A stretch of DNA of 64,000 bases. Source: a virus. A program made the position numbers and the translations under genes. A model generated the notes under the pieces. The model was not told the origin of the DNA. It saw only the letters and a program-made list of their open reading frames with translations, and ran no database searches. Below, in pieces: positions 6,270 through 13,400 of the stretch (the stretch's first letter is position 1; every line of letters starts with the position of its first letter). The stretch lies in IMG/VR virus record IMGVR_UViG_3300037247_000810, positions 39,460 through 103,459 of that record, one strand, 5' to 3'.

Positions 6270-6345
6270 TGGAGCCTTCGGCGAGATTCGAACTCGCTGC
6301 CTCGTTCTTACCAAGAACGCGCTCTACCAATTGAGCTACGAAGGC
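6270..6345 (-). tRNA. tRNA-Thr(GGT)
   Basis: Loop TTGGTAA in a CGTTC/GAACG stem reads ACC. Acceptor GCCTTCG/CGAAGGC; CCA encoded. Its 5' end lies 8 bases after the RNase P RNA 3' end. Confidence 0.92.
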
Positions 6346-6353
6346 TTGTTATC

Positions 6354-6686
6354 GAGCAATCGGGTCGTAAGCCGCTTTCTGTTTCTCTGCCTACATCTCT
6401 CTAGCTGTCACGCGGTCGCTGCCAAACTACCCGCCGCGCCTCCGGCCCCCTAACGCAATCCGTCTTTTCACACGACCTCCGTGTCTCCGGGTCTCGGCAG
6501 GCTCGGTGGCCCGCTACCCGTAGTCGCTGTTCGTGACATCTCGCCGGTCTCTTGCCCGACGGCCCGCCTTATTAGGGACGGGTAGGTTGTTTGGCGGCCG
6601 AGCGGACTTTCCTCAAGGGCCTCGTGGTGCAAACGCCTCGCGGCTCCCACCAGACGATCCTGCGTAGGCACGTCCGATTGCTCTCT
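6354..6686 (-). ncRNA. rnpB: RNase P RNA (catalytic RNA), phage-encoded
   Basis: About 333 nt. The universal core is complete on the minus strand: CR-I GAGGAAAGTCCG (6603-6614) and the 3' block ACAGAAAGCGGCTTA (6368-6382). Helix P1 is a perfect 10 bp, GAGCAATCGG (5' end, 6674-6683) with CCGATTGCTC (3' end, 6354-6363). P2 pairs TGCCTAC with GTAGGCA. P4 pairs AAG-CCGC with GCGG-CTT leaving the conserved bulged T. P3 is visible as TGGTG/CACCA. Role: the ribozyme that cuts tRNA 5' leaders. The 5' end abuts minihelix 3 and the 3' end lies just before tRNA-Thr(GGT), so it would be released from the same precursor it matures. No RnpA protein gene is seen, so the host protein is presumably used. Confidence 0.93.
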
Positions 6687-6737
6687 TGGCAGCCGGTCGC
6701 GGAATCGAACCGCACGGAGGTCAACCAGACCCCGGCT
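6687..6737 (-). ncRNA. tRNA-like minihelix 3
   Basis: Acceptor AGCCGG/CCGGCT, T arm TGCGG/CCGCG with loop TTCGATT, and a linker that itself forms GGTC-TGGTT-GACC, like a D arm. No anticodon arm. This copy keeps GCCA at its 3' end. It joins the CCA of tRNA-Arg(CCT) to the RNase P RNA. Confidence 0.7.
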
Positions 6738-6812
6738 TGGTGCCCTGAGCGGGAATCGAACCCGCATCTGCCGCTTAGGAGGCGGCTGCGCTATCCATTA
6801 CGCCATCAGGGT
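6738..6812 (-). tRNA. tRNA-Arg(CCT)
   Basis: Loop CTCCTAA in a GCCGC/GCGGC stem reads AGG. First pair may be A-C; discriminator A; CCA encoded. Confidence 0.9.
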
Positions 6813-6892
6813 TCAATAGGCATCCGTGCCGATGGCCTTCCTGGCCCCAATACCACGGCCCGCCTGAGTTAAGGCACACGGGCCGGACGGTC
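6813..6892 (-). ncRNA. Structured spacer RNA, about 80 nt
   Basis: On the minus strand GGCCCG/CGGGCC encloses GCCT/AGGC, followed by CCGTG/CACGG around a GGCC/GGCC hairpin. Two adjacent stem-loops, no tRNA domains. Preceded by minihelix 4 and followed by tRNA-Arg(CCT). Confidence 0.4.
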
Positions 6893-6935
6893 GACTGCGC
6901 GGGGATTTGACCCCATAGCGCCAAGCGCCGCAGCC
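6893..6935 (-). ncRNA. tRNA-like minihelix 4 (degenerate T loop)
   Basis: Acceptor GGCTGCG/CGCAGTC pairs over 7 bp with one wobble. A GCGC-TTG-GCGC hairpin sits where the D arm would be. The T stem is TGGGG/CCCCG but the loop is TCAAAT, one base short. 3' end GACC. Two bases from the CCA of tRNA-Arg(TCT). Confidence 0.55.
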
Positions 6936-6937
6936 GT

Positions 6938-7007
6938 TGGCACCCTCGGTGGGAGTCGAACCCACGTTTGGCCGCTTAGAAGGCGGCGCATCGTCCCCGA
7001 CGAGGGC
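6938..7007 (-). tRNA. tRNA-Arg(TCT), shortened D arm
   Basis: 70 bases. Loop CTTCTAA in a GCCGC/GCGGC stem reads AGA. The D arm is only TCG-GGGA-CGA. Acceptor GCCCTCG as in tRNA-Arg(TCG); CCA encoded. Confidence 0.82.
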
Positions 7008-7083
7008 TGGTGAGCGATGAGGGAGTCGAACCCCCGGCACCCTGGATGTAAGCCAGGTGCTCTGGCCTCTGAGCTAATCGCCC
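7008..7083 (-). tRNA. tRNA-Val(TAC)
   Basis: Loop CTTACAT in a CCTGG/CCAGG stem reads GTA. Acceptor GGGCGAT; CCA encoded. Confidence 0.92.
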
Positions 7084-7158
7084 TGGTGGAGATGACAGGA
7101 TTCGAACCTGCGACTTTCAGTCTGCCAGACTGACACTCTCCCGCTGAGTTACATCCCC
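7084..7158 (-). tRNA. tRNA-Ala(GGC)
   Basis: Loop CTGGCAG in a TCAGT/ACTGA stem reads GCC. Acceptor GGGGATG; CCA encoded. Confidence 0.91.
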
Positions 7159-7234
7159 TGGTGGAGCACGCGGGACTCGAACCCGCAACCTCCTGCGTGC
7201 AAGGCAGGCGCACTCCCAATTGTGCTAGCACCCC
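7159..7234 (-). tRNA. tRNA-Ala(TGC)
   Basis: Loop CTTGCAC in a CCTGC/GCAGG stem reads GCA. The acceptor pairs with several G-U wobbles; CCA encoded. Confidence 0.91.
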
Positions 7235-7310
7235 TGGTGGAGACGACAGGACTCGAACCTGCTACCTCGTCGTTGCGAACGACGCACTCTCCCTGCTGAG
7301 CTACGCCCCC
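7235..7310 (-). tRNA. tRNA-Ala(CGC), first tRNA of the operon
   Basis: Loop TTCGCAA in a CGTCG/CGACG stem reads GCG. CCA encoded. The promoter lies about 45 bases upstream. Confidence 0.92.
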
Positions 7311-7359
7311 TAGTCTATTCTAGCAAAGAACGGGCCGCCTCTATGGGCGGTCGATCCTC

Positions 7360-7388
7360 AATATACCGGATCGCGGAATACTTGTCAA
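7360..7388 (-). promoter_or_regulatory. Promoter of the tRNA/RNase P RNA operon
   Basis: On the minus strand TTGACA (7383-7388), 17-bp spacer, TATATT (7360-7365): a near-perfect sigma70 promoter, the best in the window. Transcription would begin near 7353, leaving a leader of about 43 bases before tRNA-Ala(CGC). The host polymerase should read it without phage factors. The rest of 7311-7530 shows no convincing gene. Confidence 0.88.
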
Positions 7389-7530
7389 GGGCAAAACGAA
7401 CTTTCTTCGAAAATATTTCAGGAGCCGTATCCGCATGTGACGGCGTAGAGACACCATGACCGACCATTCGGCTCGATCTGAAGACTCTGGCGGTGACATC
7501 GTGGACAGTACACAAGAAGTCCTAGCATCA

Positions 7531-7770
7531 TTACCTCCTCACCCGGCCCTCGGCGACGGCTACCGTAAGAATCTCGACTACCTGTTCCAAGTTGTCTAAC
7601 ACCCTCTGAAATGGGATACCGCGCCTAGTCAGATCGACGAGTTGGAACTTGAGCGGGCCAGGGCCATAGGCTTCCAGTAGCGCGCAGATGCGGGGCAACT
7701 CGGCCCCGAACTCGCGCTCGCTAATGCAACCGTCCCGGATGATCTCGAAGGCCCAGACCTCAAGGTTCAT
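7531..7770 (-). CDS. Hypothetical protein, 79 aa
   Basis: Begins MNLEVWAFEIIRDG. Small helical protein with a basic C-terminus. ATG at 7770 overlaps the upstream stop (7767) by 4 bases. Last gene of the leftward unit before the tRNA operon. Confidence 0.6.
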   Translation of the reverse strand: MNLEVWAFEIIRDGCISEREFGAELPRICALLEAYGPGPLKFQLVDLTRRGIPFQRVLDNLEQVVEILTVAVAEGRVRR

Positions 7771-8360
7771 CGCTTGTTCCTCCCCCGCCGTCGAAGTCGT
7801 TTCGGCACCTCGCCCCGGGTCTGGTAATCCCTAATCTCCTGTGGCGTCATCTCCTCGATGTGCTCGTTCAGGAAGAAATTGTAGGACGGCAGCGGCGGCT
7901 CCTCGTCGGCCCCGTACAACGCGGGCCGGAGCACCATCTTGCCCTTGGCCATCACATCCTTACCAGACACGCCCTGCTCTCCCTCGAACTTGCCCTTCTC
8001 GTACCAGAGCACGAATGCTTGGTTCTCCTTGGCCTCTTCCAAGCAGGAGAAGTGACGGCCGCACCAATCGAAGCCGTCCTCCCGCACCTCGCTATGCTGG
8101 CCACCGTGGCCGGGATTGGAGCAGTGCGGCGGGACACATGGGTCAGCGGTCGTGTGCAAGTCGGCCGAGCCATACCAAGAGTAGACGCGGAAGCACGGCC
8201 GATACCAGACCCGCGCCTTCGTTGGATCATGGCGAGGCGGCTTCCGCCCGCCGAAGCGCCGCCAGAGATTGCGGAGGCCGGGGAAGGATGGCTGAAGGAG
8301 ACCCGCAACCGCACGCGGGATCGGCCCGCTGGTCTGCTGCTCCTCTTCTTCGTTAGCCAT
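7767..8360 (-). CDS. Hypothetical protein, 197 aa
   Basis: Start taken at ATG 8360 (MANEEEEQ), overlapping the upstream stop at 8353. An acidic N-terminus is followed by a cysteine/histidine-rich centre (CVPPHCSNPGHGGQH, WCGRHFSC) that may bind metal, and the C-terminus is strongly basic (KRLRRRGRNKR). No family recognised. Confidence 0.6.
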   Translation of the reverse strand: MANEEEEQQTSGPIPRAVAGLLQPSFPGLRNLWRRFGGRKPPRHDPTKARVWYRPCFRVYSWYGSADLHTTADPCVPPHCSNPGHGGQHSEVREDGFDWCGRHFSCLEEAKENQAFVLWYEKGKFEGEQGVSGKDVMAKGKMVLRPALYGADEEPPLPSYNFFLNEHIEEMTPQEIRDYQTRGEVPKRLRRRGRNKR

Positions 8361-8514
8361 CGCACTCCTCACTGCCCGCGAGACATTCCTTGCAGGTCAC
8401 GGCCTCCCTGTAGTTGGCAATGCGGTAGCGCTCCCGTCGCTTGTGCGCGGCGTCGGGCGAGAAATCACAAACAATCTGCCCGGCGCGGCAGTAGTGGACA
8501 TCGGGCTTAGCCAT
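8353..8514 (-). CDS. Small zinc-finger-like protein, 53 aa
   Basis: Start at ATG 8514 (MAKPDVHYC), overlapping the upstream gene end at 8507. VCDF near the N-terminus and TCKECL further on form a likely C2-C2 metal site; the spacer RYRIANYREAVTCKEC is a layout common in small phage proteins. Confidence 0.6.
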   Translation of the reverse strand: MAKPDVHYCRAGQIVCDFSPDAAHKRRERYRIANYREAVTCKECLAGSEECDG

Positions 8515-8716
8515 TACGCTTGGCTTTCTCATAGAATTGAATGGCGCGGTGAAATCTAGTTGTCGCCCGGCGGTTCGGCGGGCAGATACCATAGCTGCAA
8601 GTCTTAATGGGTTCGGGGTGCCCCTGGCCCTCGTGCATAGACCACCGCATTGTCCCTAACAGAGCAGCCATAAAATCTGCACTTGACAACACTTCATCGA
8701 TCAGATCGTCCATCAT
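8507..8716 (-). CDS. Hypothetical protein, 69 aa
   Basis: Start at ATG 8716, in an ATGA overlap with the upstream stop; the longer frame beyond it would run through the upstream gene and is rejected. Begins MMDDLIDEVLSSADF and is helical, with a CSYGIC pair near the middle. Confidence 0.55.
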   Translation of the reverse strand: MMDDLIDEVLSSADFMAALLGTMRWSMHEGQGHPEPIKTCSYGICPPNRRATTRFHRAIQFYEKAKRNG

Positions 8717-9426
8717 CGCCTTTTCCCCCTCTTTGCTTTGCCCTTCTTGCGTTTCTTCGGCTGAGGGCGCGCGGGCTGCGCCACCACTAACTGGCCGCGT
8801 TTGACGGGCTGGAACTTGTAGGTGCAGAAGTCCAGGCCGTCCACGTCCGTCGGATGCTGGGGATAGGACGCGCACATCTTCGGACGTTGCGCCGTACCGG
8901 AAACACCACACAGCCCATCTTTGGTCAATTGGGTACAGCGGACAGGCACGTAAGCCGCCAGTTGTTGGCCAAACCGCCGGAGCATCGTGATCCCGTGCTG
9001 CTCCAACCAGACCACCCAGGCATCGAAGTCCCATGTGGGCGGCTCGCTCTTCACCTCAACGGGAATAGCCGCCGTCAACAGGCCGCTCGGCAACTGATAC
9101 AGGTAGGCATCATGCTGCGCGAGCCAGTATTCCCAATCCTCGAATCCCGCTTTGCCGCGCGTGACGGGATCGATAGGTAAAATGATCTGCTCGTGGACGA
9201 CTAGGGCGAAGTCTTCATCCGCCAACCCTTCGACCTGAATCGGTACGACGAATGCGGTGCAACAGGCCCCGCAGCCCGCCGTGCAACCGCCCATCCGCAA
9301 ATAGCCAACAAGGTCTTCCAACTCCGCAACGAGGGGCTTGAACAGCTTGATCTCATCGGCCTGGAGCCGCGAGGGATTGAAATGGGCAGGCTTATCAATT
9401 GTCGGATAGCGATCAAGAACCGGCAT
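8713..9426 (-). CDS. YkgJ/UPF0153-like cysteine cluster protein
   Basis: 237 residues. The pattern C-x3-CGACC near residue 48, then a RCTQLTKDGLCGV segment and RPKMCASYP, fits the putative zinc- or iron-chelating family (CxxxCxxCC type). These proteins likely hold a metal or Fe-S cluster; their reaction is unknown. The C-terminus is a lysine/arginine tail. It lies in a leftward run of overlapping genes of unknown role. Confidence 0.6.
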   Translation of the reverse strand: MPVLDRYPTIDKPAHFNPSRLQADEIKLFKPLVAELEDLVGYLRMGGCTAGCGACCTAFVVPIQVEGLADEDFALVVHEQIILPIDPVTRGKAGFEDWEYWLAQHDAYLYQLPSGLLTAAIPVEVKSEPPTWDFDAWVVWLEQHGITMLRRFGQQLAAYVPVRCTQLTKDGLCGVSGTAQRPKMCASYPQHPTDVDGLDFCTYKFQPVKRGQLVVAQPARPQPKKRKKGKAKRGKRR

Positions 9427-9873
9427 CTACGCCGACCATTCTGGACAGTAACCGGGCTTGTGTTCCCCGACGCAGCCATCTGAGAATTGCTCCGTCGATA
9501 GGTCGCCGGGCAGCGGCATCGGATCGGACAACACGGCCACGTGCACCTCACCCAACTCATCCAGCACGCGATGGCCCGCCTCGTCTAAATGCATCTTTTC
9601 GACTTCGAATCCGGGCCGGATGGCGAGCTTGCCCTGGCGCAGCAATTCGACCAGATCAACATCGTCGAAGTACGCCTGCACGTACAGGTCGTGGTCGTCA
9701 ATCCACGCCTGGTCGATTTGCCCAACCGGCCGCCGGAAATTGAAGTCGCGTGTGATAATGGAGCCAGTCCACAGTGCATCGACCATATCCATCAGCGCCT
9801 CGGCGGTGACGATTTCACCTCGTACATCTACCTGTTCGCTCCGCCAGACCAGTGCATCGATATTCTCTCCCAT
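9427..9873 (-). CDS. Hypothetical protein, 148 aa
   Basis: Start at ATG 9873 (MGENIDALVW) with a GGGAGG ribosome site close upstream. Mixed alpha/beta with an acidic bias and a C-terminal GCVGEHKPGYC. The segment GEVHVAVLSDPM resembles phage virion-associated proteins, but no family could be fixed. Confidence 0.55.
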   Translation of the reverse strand: MGENIDALVWRSEQVDVRGEIVTAEALMDMVDALWTGSIITRDFNFRRPVGQIDQAWIDDHDLYVQAYFDDVDLVELLRQGKLAIRPGFEVEKMHLDEAGHRVLDELGEVHVAVLSDPMPLPGDLSTEQFSDGCVGEHKPGYCPEWSA

Positions 9874-9900
9874 ATCTACCTCCCTAATGGGCGCAATTCC

Positions 9901-9929
9901 TTGCCAAGTTCTTGGCCGCATGGCATAAT
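9901..9929 (+). promoter_or_regulatory. Rightward promoter, leaderless gene
   Basis: TTGCCA (9901-9906), 17-bp spacer, CATAAT (9924-9929). The predicted start is within a few bases of the ATG at 9939, and no ribosome site is present. Confidence 0.65.
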
Positions 9930-9938
9930 GAGAATGTC

Positions 9939-10301
9939 ATGGCCACCAAGAAGAACTCCACGAAGTCCGTGAACAGCGGCCGCGCCACCACCCGCGATGT
10001 GCTGTCGGCTGTCCTCGGCCTGAATGAGCGGATCGACGACACAAACGAGCGGGTCGACCGCACGCTCGAAGGCCAAGTACGCCTCTCGGAGCAAATGACC
10101 GGCCTTCATAACTCGATGCACGATCTCCGTGAAGCAACCAATGACCGCCTGCACGAGATGAAGGCGGATATTATCACGCTCAAGCGCCCGTGGCTGATCC
10201 TGGCCTCCGGTTGGTCGAAGGCCCTGGCCGTCGGTGGCTTCGCGGCCGCCCTTACCGGCACCATCGTCAAGCTGGAGTTGTGGCGCTACCTGCCGTTCTA
10301 G
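9939..10301 (+). CDS. Coiled-coil protein with C-terminal membrane segment
   Basis: 120 residues from ATG 9939. A long heptad-like helix (NERIDDTNERVDRTLEGQVR and on) occupies the middle, followed by a hydrophobic segment (ALAVGGFAAALTGTIV). Such tail-anchored coiled coils occur among phage holin-like and membrane proteins. Ends overlap the opposing gene by 4 bases. Confidence 0.6.
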   Translation: MATKKNSTKSVNSGRATTRDVLSAVLGLNERIDDTNERVDRTLEGQVRLSEQMTGLHNSMHDLREATNDRLHEMKADIITLKRPWLILASGWSKALAVGGFAAALTGTIVKLELWRYLPF

Positions 10302-10729
10302 CACGCGATCAACCACTCCCCCTCAACCTTTTCCAACATAGCGGTGCTCGGCAAGCCGGACGGCGTGTTCAGGCCCAAGATCGCTTCGGTGCTGTCCTCA
10401 CTGATCCAGACCTCCTCCACATCGAATGTCCGGCGGAAAGAGAAGCCGGAAGCTAGTGTCTCGTCCAACACCTCCTGCGGGTTGTCCTCGGCCCCGGCCA
10501 GGAACCCGATGGTGCATTCCCCCTTGACATAGATGTCGGACAACTCCCAGTCCCCAGCGTCGAGCGCCGCGAGATGCGCTTCGAAGACATCACGCGGGCC
10601 AATCTCCGAATCGTGAGTGGCGATCCCGCCGAAGATCAGAAGGGCGGTGATGAATAGGCCCCCGAAGACTACTCCGGCTCCCATTACAACCAGCCGCAGC
10701 AGCCATCCTTGTTCTTGTTCGAGTCCCAT
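10298..10729 (-). CDS. Membrane-anchored NTF2-like protein
   Basis: 143 residues. An N-terminal transmembrane helix (residues 11-36) precedes a domain with VFEAHLAALDAGDWE and GEWLIAC, the layout of NTF2/lumazine-like folds found in exported proteins. The start has a GAAGGAA ribosome site. A weak promoter (TTGCGC, 17 bp, TATGAT at 10753-10758, minus) interleaves with the opposing one. Function unknown. Confidence 0.55.
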   Translation of the reverse strand: MGLEQEQGWLLRLVVMGAGVVFGGLFITALLIFGGIATHDSEIGPRDVFEAHLAALDAGDWELSDIYVKGECTIGFLAGAEDNPQEVLDETLASGFSFRRTFDVEEVWISEDSTEAILGLNTPSGLPSTAMLEKVEGEWLIAC

Positions 10730-10763
10730 AGTTCCTTCACCCCCTCGTACCCATCATAGCGAC

Positions 10764-10792
10764 TTGACACATTCGGCGCAACATCTTATGCT
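10764..10792 (+). promoter_or_regulatory. Rightward sigma70-type promoter
   Basis: TTGACA (10764-10769), 17-bp spacer, TATGCT (10787-10792). Start near 10799, followed by an AGGAGGAAAT ribosome site for the HicA-like gene. Confidence 0.75.
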
Positions 10793-10811
10793 GGAAGTCG
10801 AGGAGGAAATT

Positions 10812-11036
10812 ATGAGCAGCAATATCTCGAAGCGCGGGGCCATCCGAATACTCCGGCGGGCGGGCTATCAACAGGAGTCCACGAGTAAGAGACATGAGCT
10901 TTGGACGAACGGGAAGCACCGAATATCACTACCCCATAAGCCGATCAGCGGTGTGCTGTACGGCTGGTTGGCGAACCAGATTCTAAGGATCGAGGCCGGG
11001 GCAGACCCGGCCAAACTCTTCAAAAGGGAGGTGTAA
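10812..11036 (+). CDS. HicA/YcfA-like small RNA-binding protein
   Basis: 74 residues. RILRRAGYQQES, then KRHELWTNGKHRISLPHK, follows the HicA (YcfA) fold: a helix after the motif G-Y/F, and a catalytic-type His in a beta strand (ISLPHK). HicA toxins cut mRNA and are checked by HicB; the gene downstream is not HicB but an HTH protein, so this may be a solitary copy or a different pair. Start has a strong ribosome site; stop overlaps the next ATG (TAATG). Confidence 0.6.
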   Translation: MSSNISKRGAIRILRRAGYQQESTSKRHELWTNGKHRISLPHKPISGVLYGWLANQILRIEAGADPAKLFKREV

Positions 11037-11290
11037 TGCGTAACCTGACCAGCGCACAGATTGCCCGGCGGAGCGCCCTGTTGGAGCGGCTAAGGGTGCA
11101 GGGGTGCCAGACCGCCGATATGCTCCGCAGCTACCTCGTGCACCGCAAACGCATCATCGTGACGGTTGACACGGTTCAACGAGACCTCCGGGCGATGGAG
11201 GCCGTGGGCACCTTGAGGCGACGTGGGCTCTCATCCGCCGGACGCGCATGGGGAAACGGGCGCAGCATCATCTGGAGCATGGCCGAATGA
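11036..11290 (+). CDS. DeoR-type winged helix protein, 84 aa
   Basis: The segment RIIVTVDTVQRDLRAMEAVG is a typical DeoR-family recognition helix region. Overlaps the HicA-like gene by one base and is co-transcribed from 10764, so it could control that promoter. Confidence 0.55.
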   Translation: MRNLTSAQIARRSALLERLRVQGCQTADMLRSYLVHRKRIIVTVDTVQRDLRAMEAVGTLRRRGLSSAGRAWGNGRSIIWSMAE

Positions 11291-11628
11291 GCGAACAACG
11301 TCACGAAGTCGCGCGCATCACAATTGCATTCGTCCGCGAGACGGCCCGCCTGCGGCACGACCGCGGCCTCGATTATATGCCGTGGTGCCGGGGCAAGAAG
11401 CATAAAGGTGTCGGCTGGCCGTGGTGGAACATCCGGTTCTCGTACAAGACCCTCTCGGTTAGGGCCGCCAACCAGTCCTTCTACTGGTGCGACGTGTGCC
11501 TGCCCGCCCGCTACCGAACGGTTGCGGACTCCATGATTAGGGGCAGCGAGAAGGCCCGCGTTCTCCAGGGCGAGGCGCTGGAGAACGTTGCGCGCCGAGC
11601 CGCGCCGCAAGGAGCCGATGGGCACTGA
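11287..11628 (+). CDS. Hypothetical protein, 113 aa
   Basis: ATG at 11287 overlaps the upstream stop by 4 bases (ATGA). Begins MSEQRHEVARITIAF; has an aromatic patch (GWPWWNIRFSYKTL) and one CDVC pair. No family recognised. Confidence 0.55.
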   Translation: MSEQRHEVARITIAFVRETARLRHDRGLDYMPWCRGKKHKGVGWPWWNIRFSYKTLSVRAANQSFYWCDVCLPARYRTVADSMIRGSEKARVLQGEALENVARRAAPQGADGH

Positions 11629-11647
11629 CCGCATCCCGTGGAAGCAA

Positions 11648-11806
11648 TTACTGTTGTAGCTCATCCTTGATCTCTCGCCAGAGGTTCTTGAGCGTTTCCT
11701 TATCAACGTCACGATGGAGCCGCATCTCCGCCCAGGCGACAAGGATAAGAGCGGCGACCAGATCGGCCGTCGCTTCTTTATCCTTGTACGCTGGGTGAAT
11801 AGGCAT
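11648..11806 (-). CDS. Small helical protein, 52 aa
   Basis: ATG at 11806, one to two bases after the upstream gene's stop at 11810. Begins MPIHPAYKDKEATADLV and is a run of amphipathic helices ending IKDELQQ. Converges on the plus-strand gene ending at 11628. Confidence 0.5.
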   Translation of the reverse strand: MPIHPAYKDKEATADLVAALILVAWAEMRLHRDVDKETLKNLWREIKDELQQ

Positions 11807-11809
11807 CCG

Positions 11810-12142
11810 TTACTGTGGATCGCCGCTCCAGAGAATACCACGCACGCGAGGATTCTGGCCCGTCGTCACATTAATGAACGACAGCTTGGTATCGATCTCC
11901 AGGTCGTGCTCATCGTAAGCATCGCCCTCCTCCAGTAGCAGGTCGGTGATCACGGCCGTGGCATCGAAGGCGATGGCCACATCACCCGGCCCCGCGTTGA
12001 CGAAGGACACAGCGCGGCCCTTCTTGCCGCCGGGCACTGTCACCAAGTCTTCGGCAGTCGCTGGCGTGGTCAGCGTTTCGTCGAAGGGTGTCGGAGTATC
12101 GGCGACTGGAGTCTTGAAAACGGGACGTGGGTTAAGAGCCAT
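11810..12142 (-). CDS. Hypothetical beta-rich protein, 110 aa
   Basis: Start at ATG 12142 (MALNPRPVF) with an AAAGGAG ribosome site. Segments such as GRAVSFVNAGPGDVAIAFD and an acidic EEGDAYDEHD suggest a small beta-sandwich, as in decoration or head fibre proteins; not proven. Confidence 0.6.
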   Translation of the reverse strand: MALNPRPVFKTPVADTPTPFDETLTTPATAEDLVTVPGGKKGRAVSFVNAGPGDVAIAFDATAVITDLLLEEGDAYDEHDLEIDTKLSFINVTTGQNPRVRGILWSGDPQ

Positions 12143-12172
12143 TTGGGTATCTCCTTTCGATGGTCTCCTCGC

Positions 12173-12178
12173 ATTATA
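12173..12178 (-). promoter_or_regulatory. Extended -10 promoter
   Basis: Perfect TATAAT preceded by TGC (extended -10) on the minus strand, with only a poor -35. Start near 12166, just upstream of the ribosome site for the gene at 12142. Confidence 0.65.
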
Positions 12179-12313
12179 GCACATCGTCGGCCCGGCAACT
12201 AGGCGAAGAACACACCCTTTACTTGTAGAACGGCCCCCAGTACTATGAGAGTAAGCCTGGCTCGGAGCGACGCAACAGCGCGCCCGAAGCAATCAAGAGA
12301 GGAGAACACCCCT

Positions 12314-12820
12314 ATGTCCGAAGAACTCACCTTGATCACGGCCACTCCGGTTGTGAAACTTCTGAAGGTCTACCCGTACAGTACCCGTGAGAGGATCGAG
12401 GTACGCGCGGCGTCGGAAGACGGCCCACGCGGCCTGAGCCTTTATTACACTACCGAGAGCGATGAAGCCCCATCAGCCAACGAGAAGCTACTGGTCGCGG
12501 TGCTGGCGGGCGTCTATCCTTCATGGCTTACCCCTACCGCTGCGGAGTCACTGGCGGCGGCCGCCCGCGATGAGCCGGTGCCCATCCGTTTCGAGGGCGT
12601 GAGCGCAATCCCCCACGGGGGCAGTGATCCATCCCGCTCCATCCAACACGATGCGTTGCATATCGACGCTGTCGCTGGCAATGGTATGACCCGCCTGCAT
12701 ATGTCGATGGCGAATGAGGCTGGTAGCATCCACCTCGCGCGTGTCATGTTTAGCAAGGGGCAGGTCACGTCGATGATCGCGGCCCTGTTGGCGATCTACC
12801 CACGCCTGCGAGAGAACTAG
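12314..12820 (+). CDS. Hypothetical protein, 168 aa
   Basis: Start at ATG 12314 (MSEELTLIT) with AGAGAGGAG upstream; a weak promoter (TTTACT, 17 bp, TACTAT near 12232) precedes it. Single-gene unit closed by a strong terminator, which suggests a well-expressed protein. No family recognised. Confidence 0.6.
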   Translation: MSEELTLITATPVVKLLKVYPYSTRERIEVRAASEDGPRGLSLYYTTESDEAPSANEKLLVAVLAGVYPSWLTPTAAESLAAAARDEPVPIRFEGVSAIPHGGSDPSRSIQHDALHIDAVAGNGMTRLHMSMANEAGSIHLARVMFSKGQVTSMIAALLAIYPRLREN

Positions 12821-12836
12821 GAAAAAGGAGTGCACT

Positions 12837-12879
12837 GGGGAGCGACTAGGGGGCCAGGCCCGTCGCTCCCCTCTTTTTA
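12837..12879 (+). terminator. Rho-independent terminator
   Basis: Perfect 10-bp stem GGGGAGCGAC/GTCGCTCCCC followed by TCTTTTTAT. Ends the gene at 12314-12820. Confidence 0.92.
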
Positions 12880-12883
12880 TCTC

Positions 12884-12948
12884 GGCCCCTAATATGGCCC
12901 GGCCCCTAATATGGCCCGGCCCCTAATATGGCCCGGCCCCCGATATTG
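12884..12948. repeat. 17-bp tandem repeat, 3 full copies plus a partial
   Basis: Unit GGCCCCTAATATGGCCC occurs at 12884, 12901 and 12918, followed by a diverged copy. The unit is partly palindromic. The remaining stretch 12949-13300 is GC-rich with no convincing gene. Confidence 0.9.
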
Positions 12949-13302
12949 CTGCTCCCTTGCCGTATCCGTAAGAGCGGCCCCCGATGATGTCCCCGGCTAG
13001 GTACTCGCCGGGACTTTCGACCAGGGGGGTGGGTGGGGAGGTTCGCCCGCGTGTCGGGGCGGTCGGTGCCCACGCTACCTAGACCCTGCTGATCCCGCCT
13101 GCTCGGTCGCCGCACCCTTCGGCTGCCATCCCTACCATCCCCCGCCGGATGCCGTGGCTCCTACCGCGCGCCCTTCGGGTGGCGTGGGTGCTGGCGACTC
13201 CCGCTTCGATGCCGTGCTGTGCTCCCGCTCGGCTCCCGCCGCCCCACCTAATGCCCCTCGGTCAACGCCACCCAATGCCCGTGTCGCCCATGCCAGGGAC
13301 AC

Positions 13303-13343
13303 AAAAATAGCCCCTACCACCAGCATCCCGCTAGCGGTAGGGG
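13303..13343 (-). terminator. Rho-independent terminator (minus strand)
   Basis: On the minus strand CCCCTACC/GGTAGGGG with a 17-base loop, followed by TATTTTT. Ends the leftward unit whose last gene stops at 13401. A second hairpin (GGAGCC/GGCTCC, 13354-13379) lies just before it. Confidence 0.88.
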
Positions 13344-13400
13344 TTGGGAGTTAGGAGCCGAGAGCCCCGATAGGCTCCGAGCGTTGCCGTCGTCGTTTCC

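Noticed and set aside
7315-7515. 66-codon minus-strand frame before the tRNA operon
   Set aside because: It overlaps the strong promoter at 7360-7388 and has no ribosome site.
12884-12948. CRISPR array
   Set aside because: Copies are contiguous 17-mers without spacers.
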